Below, piece after piece: positions 52,708 through 60,220 of a stretch of DNA of 64,000 nucleotides (position 1 is the stretch's first letter; every line of letters starts with the position of its first letter). The stretch covers positions 2,790,001-2,854,000 of the forward strand of contig NZ_CP093300.1 in assembly GCF_022812285.1 (NCBI RefSeq), given 5' to 3'. The position numbers were made by a program, and so were the translations under genes. The stretch is from Alkalihalobacillus sp. LMS39 (GTDB lineage Bacteria; Bacillota; Bacilli; Bacillales; Bacillaceae_F). The notes below the pieces were generated by a model. That model ran no database searches, had not been told where the DNA came from, and worked only from the letters and a program-made list of their open reading frames with translations.

Positions 52708-53988
52708 ATGGGTCGGTTTACAAAAGAAGAAAATAGTTGGATGATGTATGACTGGGCAAATTCAGCTTACTCGATTATTATTACAACCGCAGTATTTCCC
52801 TTATTTTTTAAAGCTGCCGCAACAGATGCTGGTGTTAGCCCAGCCAATTCAACAGCTTATTTAGGATACACGATTGCCATTTCCACATTCATATTAGCTA
52901 TGCTTGGTCCGATTTTAGGATCAATTGCAGATTATAAAGGATTAAAGAAACGTTTTTTTCTATTTTTCTTTTGCATTGGGGTTTCCTCTACAGCGCTACT
53001 CGCCTTTATTCCATCAGAACAATGGTTCCTCCTACTCCTTCTCTATACTATAACAGCGGTTGGTTTTGCAGGAGCAAACGTATTTTACGATGCTTTTTTA
53101 GTCGATGTCACAAAAGAAGAGCGGATGAATTACATTTCTGCGCGAGGATATGGAATCGGCTATATCGGTAGTACAATTCCTTTTATTATAAGTATTGCTG
53201 TTATCGTGTTAGCTCAAAATGAGCTTATTCCGGTCTCTGTGACACTTGCTAGCCAATTGGCTTTTCTCATTACCGCTGTTTGGTGGGGAATTTTTACGAT
53301 ACCTATGCTGAAACATGTAAAACAAAACTATTATGTTGAACGTGAGCCAAAAATTATCCGAAGCAGCTTTAGACGGCTTGGTCAGACAGTAAAAGAAATT
53401 AAGCAATACCGCGCATTATTTTTATTTTTACTTGCTTACTTTTTTTACATTGATGGTGTTGGAACGATTATCACAATGTCGACAGCTTACGGGTCAGATC
53501 TTGGAATTAGCGCCACAAATCTATTAATCATCTTATTTGTAACCCAAGTCGTTGCAGCTCCTTTTGCGATTGTATACGGTAGATTAGCAGAAAAATTTAC
53601 AGGCAAAAAAATGTTGTACGTTGGCATATTTGTTTATATTATCGTTTGTATTTATGCGTATTTCTTAAAAACAACACTCGATTTTTGGATTTTAGCAATG
53701 CTTGTTGCAACATCTCAAGGTGGCATTCAAGCATTAAGTCGCTCTTATTTTGCCAAGCTTGTACCGAAACATAAAGCAAATGAATTTTTCGGTTTTTACA
53801 ATATATTTGGGAAATTCGCCTCGATTATGGGGCCGTTATTAGTTGCCATTACAGCACAGCTTACCGGAAATTCTAGTAGTGCTGTTTTTAGTTTAATTGG
53901 GTTATTTATTATTGGAATGATCATACTCGTTTTTGTTCCTGAACAAAAAGGGAATACTGCACCTGCTGCTATAGGAAAAGTTGGGTAA
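52708..53988 (+). CDS. MFS transporter, Atg22/YxiO-like
   Basis: A 426-residue major-facilitator protein with about twelve hydrophobic segments. The N-terminus SWMMYDWANSAYSIIITTAV is characteristic of the Atg22-like group. The loop GSIADYKGLKKR near residue 72 fits the MFS cytoplasmic motif, and QGGIQALSRSYFAKLVP near residue 345 is a second family hallmark. The substrate is unknown; amino-acid efflux is suggested for eukaryotic Atg22. AAGGAGG lies 6 bases before the ATG. It stands alone and is followed by repeat A7 and a terminator. Confidence 0.88.
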   Translation: MGRFTKEENSWMMYDWANSAYSIIITTAVFPLFFKAAATDAGVSPANSTAYLGYTIAISTFILAMLGPILGSIADYKGLKKRFFLFFFCIGVSSTALLAFIPSEQWFLLLLLYTITAVGFAGANVFYDAFLVDVTKEERMNYISARGYGIGYIGSTIPFIISIAVIVLAQNELIPVSVTLASQLAFLITAVWWGIFTIPMLKHVKQNYYVEREPKIIRSSFRRLGQTVKEIKQYRALFLFLLAYFFYIDGVGTIITMSTAYGSDLGISATNLLIILFVTQVVAAPFAIVYGRLAEKFTGKKMLYVGIFVYIIVCIYAYFLKTTLDFWILAMLVATSQGGIQALSRSYFAKLVPKHKANEFFGFYNIFGKFASIMGPLLVAITAQLTGNSSSAVFSLIGLFIIGMIILVFVPEQKGNTAPAAIGKVG

Positions 53989-54009
53989 AAATCCCTTTAC
54001 GAGTATCAT

Positions 54010-54183
54010 AAAGAAAAACGCGGAGCGTCTTTTCTTTCAAGCGAAGTGCGGAGCCCTGCCCGCTTTTAACAGTGAACCCCAAGTGCTCTTCTTGGGGTGA
54101 AACGCGCAGGTGCGCAGCCTTCGCTCTTCTAGAATAAGCTTTCACAGCTTCGTTGCTATACCAAAATCTTTATACTTTCTTAC
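54010..54183. repeat. Repeat family A, copy 7 (full length)
   Basis: About 174 bp, nearly identical in layout to copy 3. It has AAGAAAAACGCGGAGCGTCT, GCGGAGCCCTGCCCGC, a CCCCAAG...CTTGGGG hairpin, GCGCAGGTGCGCAGCC and an end near CTTTCTTACC. It lies between the MFS stop and its terminator. Confidence 0.85.
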
Positions 54184-54190
54184 CTTTCGA

Positions 54191-54236
54191 AAATAAAAAG
54201 GATTCTTGGAAGACATCCAAGAATCCTTTTTTATTT
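54191..54236. terminator. Strong terminator downstream of the MFS gene
   Basis: AAAAAGGATTCTTGGA, loop AGACA, TCCAAGAATCCTTTTT is a perfect 16-bp stem followed by TTATTTT on the plus strand, with an A-rich tract on the other side. It can also end the small minus-strand gene at 54236-54343. Confidence 0.9.
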
Positions 54237-54343
54237 TAATGCTTTGCAAAATGTGTAAACAACGTATAAGCCATCGCAATACTTAGAAATAAAATTGAAA
54301 ACGTAATCGCTAATACTACCGCTACAGCGCCTCCAGTCATCAT
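54236..54343 (-). CDS. Small single-span membrane protein
   Basis: A 35-residue product, MMTGGAVAVVLAITFSILFL and so on, ending FTHFAKH. One hydrophobic helix covers most of its length and the tail is basic. A GAGGGGGAA SD lies 4-7 bases before two possible ATGs (54343 and 54340). Its stop codon abuts the terminator at 54191-54236. I do not recognise the family; it could be a regulatory small protein or a type I toxin-like peptide, with no antitoxin evidence beyond the odd RNA structures next to it. Confidence 0.65.
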   Translation of the reverse strand: MMTGGAVAVVLAITFSILFLSIAMAYTLFTHFAKH

Positions 54344-54566
54344 TGTTCCCCCTCATTCTCTTTTTCTACTTTCATTGTAGCAAAAGAAAACACGGAAACG
54401 CGGTTCTAATTGTTACAAATTTGTTATATTGTAATATTTTTACAATATAAACACCGTTTCAATAGTGCTTATATATTTTTAGAAAATTCTCAATAAAGTG
54501 TTTACTTTATTACAGATACGTGGTAAAGTATTAAATGTAAATGACCTCTTATTTTTCTCTCTTGAT

Positions 54567-54598
54567 GAAAGCCAGATCCCTGGCTTTCTTTTTTTTTG
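54567..54598 (+). terminator. Intrinsic terminator with no known upstream gene
   Basis: GAAAGCCAG, ATCC, CTGGCTTTC followed by TTTTTTTTT on the plus strand. No plus-strand coding region lies in 54237-54566, so it may end a small RNA. See the finding on this gap. Confidence 0.75.
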
Positions 54599-54623
54599 CA
54601 ATTCTCTATATAAGAAAACAGCC

Positions 54624-54659
54624 TGTCGACAGTCTCGCTTTTGCGAGACTTTGTCGACA
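54624..54659. repeat. Long GC-rich hairpin downstream of the S8 protease gene
   Basis: TGTCGACA-GTCTCGC, loop TTTT, GCGAGAC-TT-TGTCGACA, a 15-bp stem with a two-base bulge. On the minus strand it lies about 39 bases past the protease stop and is followed by GGCTGTTTTCTTAT, so it may be its terminator or an RNA-stabilising hairpin. Confidence 0.7.
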
Positions 54660-54697
54660 AGCTGATAGTTTCACGATTAACCAATACTTTTTTGTTT

Positions 54698-57088
54698 TTA
54701 TTGGATTGTTAATACTCCACCTTCTAGCTCAAACTCGTTAATCCCTTTTTTGGCGTATGAATTAATTTGATAACGGCCTGGCGTTAATGGTTGACCTTTA
54801 ATTGTCATATCCCACGAAAAGCTATGAACACCAACTGGAATATTAGTCGCTTTTGCAGGCTCAGTTAACAATTCACCTGTATCTGCATTTCGAATACGAA
54901 GATTGAATACATCAGCACCACCAGGAACATTTACAGTTCCAACAAGATTACCTCCATCAAGGGCTAGAGATAATCCACCTAGCATTGGATAGTCAGGCTC
55001 TTGAACAAATAAAATCGTTGGTACTTCTACTGTTTGTTTTCCATCACTTAAAATAAATGTTCCTTCATAATATCCAGGAGGAAGCTTTGAATCAACTTGG
55101 ACATTCATATTTAAGTTTTGCGTGCGTCCTGGTTGAACTTGAAGGTTTTTACTCGTTTTTACTTTAATTCCTTCGTGTCCAGTAAACTCGATTGAATAAC
55201 GTTTACGTTCGTTTGATAAATTGTGAATTGTAAACTTCTGATTTCTTACTTCTTTCCCTTTCTCTTTTGAGAATACACCAAACGAATGGCTACCTGGTGT
55301 GACTAGTGTTTTTGTGTTAATTGCATCTAATACACGAATGCTACCTGCCCCTTGGCTATTATGAGGATAAAGGTTGCCATCTGCATCATATAAGTTCTCT
55401 GCTGTATTCATTAATGCTGCTTTAACAAACTCAACACTCCAGTCCGGATGTGCTTGTAAAACAAGGGCTGCAGCTCCAGCTACGTGTGGAGCAGACATAC
55501 TTGTTCCTTGTAAAGATGCGTATCCATGTGGATTTGACGGGTTATGTGTTGGAACAGTACTTACGATCGCCACACCTGGTGCAGATACATCAGGTTTAAT
55601 CATCCATGTATTCATAACCGGGCCACGCGAAGAGAAAGTAGCCATTGTTTCACCAACAGCTTTATCAAAAGCAATGTTTAACTTCACTGTATTGTTTCCT
55701 GCTTCTAATTCAGCTAATAATTTTTGTCCATCTGCTAATGTTGTTTTAATCGTTGGAACTGCCATCCCAGGAACATCTGGTTGCTCACCCGCGACATTAT
55801 TATAAATGATCGCACCAACAGCACCAGCATTTCTTGCATTTGTTGCTTTATCTACAAAGGCAAACTCTCCACGGCTAATTAAAGCAATTTTTCCATCTAC
55901 ATCTTTTCCTGCAAAATCAGATGCTGCACCTAAGCCAACATCAACAAATTCAAACTCTTGTCCATCTAATGCTAATAACTCATCTAAGCTTGAATACCCC
56001 ATCACTTTTGCAGAAGGATAATTTACACCTTCAGAAGTAAAAATCGATGCACTGTATAAGTCATATGGAAGCTGCGTTGCCCCAACAGAAATCGCTTCAC
56101 GAGATGTTCCAGGAGATCCGACTGTCCAGTTATTCGGACCACTGTTACCGTTAGAAGTTACCGCTACAACACCTTCAGCCATAGCCCAGTCTAATGCAAT
56201 ACTCGTTGCATAGTCAGGGTCATTTACAGAAGCACCTAAAGATAGATTCATAATGTCCGCGCCATCTTGAACAGCACGCTCAATTCCACCGATAACATGT
56301 TCTGTCGTTCCTCTTCCACCTGGTCCAAGAACACGGTACGCTAATAATGTTGCATCTGGAGCTACACCTTTAATCGCACCATTTGCTGCTACTGTACCAG
56401 CAACGTGAGTTCCATGGTTTGTTGAACCACCACGAGGGTCACCAGCAGGCGTTTCTTGTGGATCAGCATTATTGTCAACAAAATCCCAGCCTTTATAATC
56501 ACCAAATGCATGAGCTAAATCAGGGTGTGTATAATCAACACCTGTATCTATAATCGCAACCGTAACTCCTTTTCCTGTATATCCTGCTGCCCAAGCTTCA
56601 TCCGAACCGATAAATGGTGCACTATCCATCATCGCAGGACTATACGTTTCAGGGTCAAGAATAGCTCCTTCATCAACAGTTTGTACTTCATATGTTGCAT
56701 TCGGATACACAGCTTTAACCCCAGGTACTGCTACTAAGTTGTTTAATTCATTTTGAGCAATCTCAACCGAAAAACCTGAAAATACATAGTCATATTCTTG
56801 ATTTACTTCCGTTGAAGTTGTTACTTGATTCATCTTTGAAATTACTTTTTGGCGTTCAGCCTTTAATTTTTGTTTTGTTTGTTTTTTCCCTTTATGTTTT
56901 GCTTCTACAATTGACTCTTCTTCTAATTCAACAATAACGGATACCGTTTCTTTTGAATTACCATCAAACTCTAAAAAAACATTTGCAACTGTCGCATCAT
57001 TTTTCGCCGATGCCATCGTGCCAAAGCTCGAAAGCGCCAGTAATAAAATTAACAAGTAAATGCTTACTTTTTTAAATGCTTGCCCCAT
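54698..57088 (-). CDS. Secreted subtilisin-family serine protease (Vpr-like)
   Basis: A 796-residue extracellular protease. In order it has a signal peptide at about 1-28 and an I9 propeptide at about 45-135. The S8 catalytic domain carries Asp181 in VAIIDTGVDYTHPDL, His225 in NHGTHVAGT and Ser530 in GTSMSAPHVAGAAAL. A PA domain is inserted at about 365-470, and beta-sandwich (Fn3-like and FlgD-Ig-like) domains extend from about 620 to the end. The layout is that of Bacillus minor extracellular protease Vpr. Monocistronic, with a long AT-rich upstream region. Confidence 0.93.
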   Translation of the reverse strand: MGQAFKKVSIYLLILLLALSSFGTMASAKNDATVANVFLEFDGNSKETVSVIVELEEESIVEAKHKGKKQTKQKLKAERQKVISKMNQVTTSTEVNQEYDYVFSGFSVEIAQNELNNLVAVPGVKAVYPNATYEVQTVDEGAILDPETYSPAMMDSAPFIGSDEAWAAGYTGKGVTVAIIDTGVDYTHPDLAHAFGDYKGWDFVDNNADPQETPAGDPRGGSTNHGTHVAGTVAANGAIKGVAPDATLLAYRVLGPGGRGTTEHVIGGIERAVQDGADIMNLSLGASVNDPDYATSIALDWAMAEGVVAVTSNGNSGPNNWTVGSPGTSREAISVGATQLPYDLYSASIFTSEGVNYPSAKVMGYSSLDELLALDGQEFEFVDVGLGAASDFAGKDVDGKIALISRGEFAFVDKATNARNAGAVGAIIYNNVAGEQPDVPGMAVPTIKTTLADGQKLLAELEAGNNTVKLNIAFDKAVGETMATFSSRGPVMNTWMIKPDVSAPGVAIVSTVPTHNPSNPHGYASLQGTSMSAPHVAGAAALVLQAHPDWSVEFVKAALMNTAENLYDADGNLYPHNSQGAGSIRVLDAINTKTLVTPGSHSFGVFSKEKGKEVRNQKFTIHNLSNERKRYSIEFTGHEGIKVKTSKNLQVQPGRTQNLNMNVQVDSKLPPGYYEGTFILSDGKQTVEVPTILFVQEPDYPMLGGLSLALDGGNLVGTVNVPGGADVFNLRIRNADTGELLTEPAKATNIPVGVHSFSWDMTIKGQPLTPGRYQINSYAKKGINEFELEGGVLTIQ

Positions 57089-57583
57089 TCATTAACATCT
57101 CCCTTGATTCTATTCTAATTATTTTCCGTGGATGCTTTTTATTCTCTAACCCTCCTTTTTCAGCCATAGTTCTCCACAATGTTTTAGAAAATTCTATATT
57201 CTCATAACATAATCCTAGTTATCTTTTAAAAATGAGAATATGCTCCTAAACACGAAAGTCTTAAAATCAAGATAATATTTTCAAGGTAAAAAGCCTTATA
57301 TACTTCTACTATAAAAAATTTCTTTTTTGTGTAATATAGGAAATTGAGGAAAGTTTTTATTTTAAAAAGATTCAATATATTGAAAATCAGGGATTGTATT
57401 TCGTACAAACTTGTGCATGTTATTAGTAATAAAGAACTAGTACATTTTTAATACAATTGTCAGAAAACTTACAATATTTCTAATAAAATAAATTGATTTT
57501 CTTTTTTTTACCCTTGTTCCCTTCGCTTTCCTTCCACCCCCAAAAAAGATAATATTATAGAATAATAAGAAAGGGAGATGAAA
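57089..57583. other. AT-rich intergenic region between divergent genes
   Basis: A 495-base divergent spacer between the S8 protease and the folate-ligase-like gene. It holds homopolymer-rich stretches and an open minus-strand frame at 57437-57724, which overlaps the next gene antisense and has no SD. I see no RNA gene or clear operator; promoters for both genes must lie here. Confidence 0.6.
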
Positions 57584-58300
57584 ATGAAGACGAAAGACAT
57601 GATTCGCGAATCGGTTTGGACGAAAATGGTGGAGGAAAAAGTTGCAAGATTCCCCTTTCCGATAAAAGGTAGAATTCCAAATTTCAAAGGGGCTGAAAAA
57701 GCAACGGCTCACCTTATTCAACATGAATTATATAAACAAGCAAATGTCATAAAAGTAAATCCAGATTCTCCGCAGCTTCCCTTACGCGCACAAATTTTAA
57801 AAGATAACAAAGTATTGCTAGTCCCAACTCCCCGTTTAAAAGCTGGATTTATCCAAGTAAGACCTGAATGGGTTCCTACTGGGGAAGAAAAAAAAGCGGC
57901 TAGTTTAAAACATATTCTTTCCTATGGGAAGGAAATTCCATTACATGAAATCCCTCCTATTGATTTAATGGTTATGGGATCAGTGGCGATCCATCCAGAT
58001 GGGAGACGTTTAGGGAAAGGGGAAGGCTTTGCTGATCGTGAATATGGGATTTTAAAAGAGCTTGGAAACAAAGATATCCCTGTAGTAACAACCATTAATA
58101 GTAAACAGCTTGTTACAGATGATATCCCACACCAAATTTATGATGTAACCATTGATTGGTATGCAACGGAAAATGGACTATTTCAGTCAACAGGTCATTA
58201 TGTTAAACCAAAAGGAATCGAATGGGATGAAGTAACAGAAGAGGATAAACGTGAAATGCCTGTCCTTGAAGAAGTATGGAAACTTTTAAACGAAAAATAA
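57584..58300 (+). CDS. 5-formyltetrahydrofolate cyclo-ligase family protein
   Basis: A 238-residue protein of the 5-FCL/MTHFS-like family. GKGEGFADREYGILKELG near residue 146 is the hallmark nucleotide/phosphate loop, and the N-terminal RESVWTKMVEEKVARFPFP is typical of the MTHFS-domain (MTHFSD) branch found in archaea and some bacilli, distinct from classical YqgN. It probably acts on 5-formyl-THF or a related substrate, not proven. ATG 57584 has AAGGGAG at good spacing; the ATG at 57578 abuts the SD. Unlinked to other folate genes. Confidence 0.85.
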   Translation: MKTKDMIRESVWTKMVEEKVARFPFPIKGRIPNFKGAEKATAHLIQHELYKQANVIKVNPDSPQLPLRAQILKDNKVLLVPTPRLKAGFIQVRPEWVPTGEEKKAASLKHILSYGKEIPLHEIPPIDLMVMGSVAIHPDGRRLGKGEGFADREYGILKELGNKDIPVVTTINSKQLVTDDIPHQIYDVTIDWYATENGLFQSTGHYVKPKGIEWDEVTEEDKREMPVLEEVWKLLNEK

Positions 58301-58399
58301 CAAAACTAGACGTTTTTGCATAAGATAAAAACAAGTCAAATGTATCATTTTATTTAAAAAGATTGAAATTTCTGTCTTAAACTTTTATAATTCAAAGTG

Positions 58400-58413
58400 A
58401 GAAAACGCTTACA
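58400..58413 (+). promoter_or_regulatory. Putative CcpA cre site
   Basis: AGAAAACGCTTACA matches 13 of 14 positions of the cre consensus TGWAARCGYTTWCW (only the first base differs). It lies 47 bases before the small gene at 58460, a position consistent with catabolite control. CcpA binding is inferred. Confidence 0.5.
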
Positions 58414-58459
58414 AATATGGCATTAAAGATTCAACATTGAAGGAGTGAATTGAAATTTG

Positions 58460-58678
58460 ATGTATGTAAAGTTAATCAATAAGTCACTTGTAACAAATGA
58501 AGACATTGAATTCAATAAAAAGATGGGACTCCCCGTTGAAGTTTTTTGCCCACGTGAATATAAAACATTAGCATTTGGACGAATTCAATCATTTTGCAAT
58601 GAAGAAATCCTTATAAATGGTCATCCATATTGTCGAGAGAATAATGCTTTTTTTGGACACCCTTCCGTTAGTGCGTAA
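58460..58678 (+). CDS. Small protein of unknown function
   Basis: A 72-residue soluble protein, MYVKLINKSLVTNEDIEFNK onward, with three Cys residues (FCPREY, FCNEE, YCRENN) but no regular CxxC. ATG 58460 or the preceding TTG 58457 could start it; AAGGAGTG lies 11-15 bases away, a long spacing. It has its own terminator at 58677. A cre-like site lies upstream. I do not recognise the family. Confidence 0.65.
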   Translation: MYVKLINKSLVTNEDIEFNKKMGLPVEVFCPREYKTLAFGRIQSFCNEEILINGHPYCRENNAFFGHPSVSA

Positions 58679-58706
58679 AAGTTAGGACCTCATTGTCCTA
58701 ACTTTT
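58677..58706. terminator. Bidirectional terminator
   Basis: AAAAGTTAGGAC, loop CTCATT, GTCCTAACTTTT, a perfect 12-bp stem between convergent genes 58460-58678 and ypbF. Confidence 0.88.
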
Positions 58707-59151
58707 ACTTATGAAACAAATTCACATCGTATGTTGATTTTAGCTCATCAAAAACATCGTAACGGTGCTCCCACCTCTCTGTTGTATCCCATAGTTCTTC
58801 AGCTCTCTCGATGATTTCATGACGAAGTGTTTCATACTCCTCTTCTGCTTTATCAAACTTTTTCTTCCGATACTTTACTTGGAGAAGGCAAAACATAAAT
58901 AACCCAACAAGCATAAATATTGTCACATTTGAAGAAACAACTTGCAATTGAGAAAGCTGAATAAATCTAGCTTCTGTAAAAAGTAAATAACAATATATTA
59001 GTCCAATAAGTAAGCAAATGATTGTCGTTACTGCCCATCTTTTTAATAATTTCTCTGTTTTTTCTTCTTCTTCTTTTCTTTCAATAAGTGTATCTAGTAA
59101 CACTTTCCCAACACTTGAAACATACTGATGATACTTTTTTGTTTTCAACAT
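58705..59151 (-). CDS. ypbF: YpbF-family membrane protein (DUF2663)
   Basis: A 148-residue protein with two membrane segments at about residues 43-62 and 74-92, flanked by charged coiled-coil-like stretches (ERKEEEEKTEKLLKR and KKFDKAEEEYETLRHEIIER). Size, topology and position next to ypbE-ypbD-recQ match B. subtilis YpbF. The ATG at 59151 follows GGAGGAG; the preceding TTG is less likely. Function is unknown. Confidence 0.85.
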   Translation of the reverse strand: MLKTKKYHQYVSSVGKVLLDTLIERKEEEEKTEKLLKRWAVTTIICLLIGLIYCYLLFTEARFIQLSQLQVVSSNVTIFMLVGLFMFCLLQVKYRKKKFDKAEEEYETLRHEIIERAEELWDTTERWEHRYDVFDELKSTYDVNLFHK

Positions 59152-59276
59152 CAAGCTCCTCCATTCTTAGAGCTATTTTACATTACTAAGTGTATGACGA
59201 GCCTGTTCAAAATAGCACTGTTGGCTATATATTAAAAAAATTAGCAACGTCATATAAAGTTGCTAAGACCGTAAAC

Positions 59277-59311
59277 AAAACACCTTTGAGAAAGGTCCTC
59301 AAAGGCGTTTT
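59277..59311 (-). terminator. Intrinsic terminator after ypbE
   Basis: Minus-strand AAAACGCCTTTGAG, loop GACCTTT, CTCAAAGGTGTTTTGTTT. A second small stem, TTAGCAAC/GTTGCTAA, lies at 59241-59266 further downstream. Confidence 0.85.
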
Positions 59312-59337
59312 GTCTAACAGTATATTATTAACCTGGG

Positions 59338-59589
59338 TTACCTAGTAAACAGATGCGGTCCTACTAGGATAAATATAATGATGAGCAAAAATAAAAATAA
59401 TAATAATTCAATAAGTGGAAAACGCACTGACTTTTTATTGGATTGAGTCTTTTTTGATTTATGTTTATGGACCTCGCTTCGAGGAGGGAGTGTTGATACA
59501 TCGATGTCCGGTTCATGATTTGTTTGATTCCATTCGTCTACTTGCTTTCTCAGTTCTTCTGCCTGGTCATGATTTTTCTTTGATCTCAT
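59338..59589 (-). CDS. ypbE: Short YpbE-like membrane protein
   Basis: An 83-residue protein: a charged N-terminal half (HDQAEELRKQVDEWNQTNHE and PPRSEVHKHKSKK) and a single membrane helix at about residues 58-80 ending GPHLFTR. B. subtilis YpbE at the same locus is much longer and carries a C-terminal LysM domain after the membrane segment; that part is absent here, with an in-frame stop and a terminator following. A naturally short form or a decayed gene are both possible. SD AAGGGGTG. Confidence 0.65.
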   Translation of the reverse strand: MRSKKNHDQAEELRKQVDEWNQTNHEPDIDVSTLPPRSEVHKHKSKKTQSNKKSVRFPLIELLLFLFLLIIIFILVGPHLFTR

Positions 59590-59632
59590 CTACATCACCC
59601 CTTATTAATATCGGATATTTTCCTTTTTTCGT

Positions 59633-60211
59633 TTACACTTTTGTTTTCCCTTTTTGAATCAACAATCCAAGGACAAAATCTATGAGGAAGTGAGCAAAAA
59701 TGGGAACTAGTATATTACCAGTATGCAAAAAAGCCCACCCTAACACAAAACTCACGCTCACCGTCATTGTAAACAAAACGACTTTAGAAATATACCGGAC
59801 ATGAACGACTGCAAATAAAAGGCTCGCTGGAATAAAACCTAGATTGGTTTGTAAAATTCCTCGAAACAACACTTCTTCCGAAATGGCAATAAATAAAGCT
59901 AAAACTAAAATATGGGCAGGATGTCTGTTACGGAAAACGCGTTCATTTATCCCTCCATCATCTAACCATTTTGAAGGTAAAAATCGGTATAAGACAATGT
60001 CGATCAAAATGACAACAAAAGCGATTCCCCCACCAAAAATGAAAATTTCTCGAAAATTCCATTGAAATAGATTCCAAAATGACTCCCATGAATCAAAAAA
60101 TATCCACCCTAACACAAATGCAATGCTTAACATGAAGAGTTGAGTGACATAAAGGTTGATTAAAATATCTTTGTCTGTCATTTGCTGTATTAATTTTGCT
60201 TGCCTGTTCAT
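59633..60211 (-). CDS. ypbD: CPBP-family intramembrane metalloprotease (YpbD)
   Basis: A 192-residue membrane protein with about five to six hydrophobic segments. It has the CPBP (Abi/CAAX protease-like) motifs ISEEVLFRGILQTNLG near residue 109, FAVVHVRY near residue 135, and HFLIDFVLGLL near residue 174. The paired glutamates and the histidines are present. Located between ypbE and recQ as in B. subtilis; starts 10 bases after recQ. The substrate is unknown. Confidence 0.9.
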   Translation of the reverse strand: MNRQAKLIQQMTDKDILINLYVTQLFMLSIAFVLGWIFFDSWESFWNLFQWNFREIFIFGGGIAFVVILIDIVLYRFLPSKWLDDGGINERVFRNRHPAHILVLALFIAISEEVLFRGILQTNLGFIPASLLFAVVHVRYISKVVLFTMTVSVSFVLGWAFLHTGNILVPIFAHFLIDFVLGLLIQKGKTKV

Positions 60212-60220
60212 GACATCATC

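Noticed and set aside
54502-54684. Minus-strand open frame of 60 codons
   Set aside because: It covers the two hairpins and the terminator; composition is explained by the structured DNA and there is no SD.
57437-57724. Minus-strand open frame of 95 codons
   Set aside because: It is antisense to the start of the folate-ligase-like gene, has odd aromatic-rich composition, and no convincing SD.
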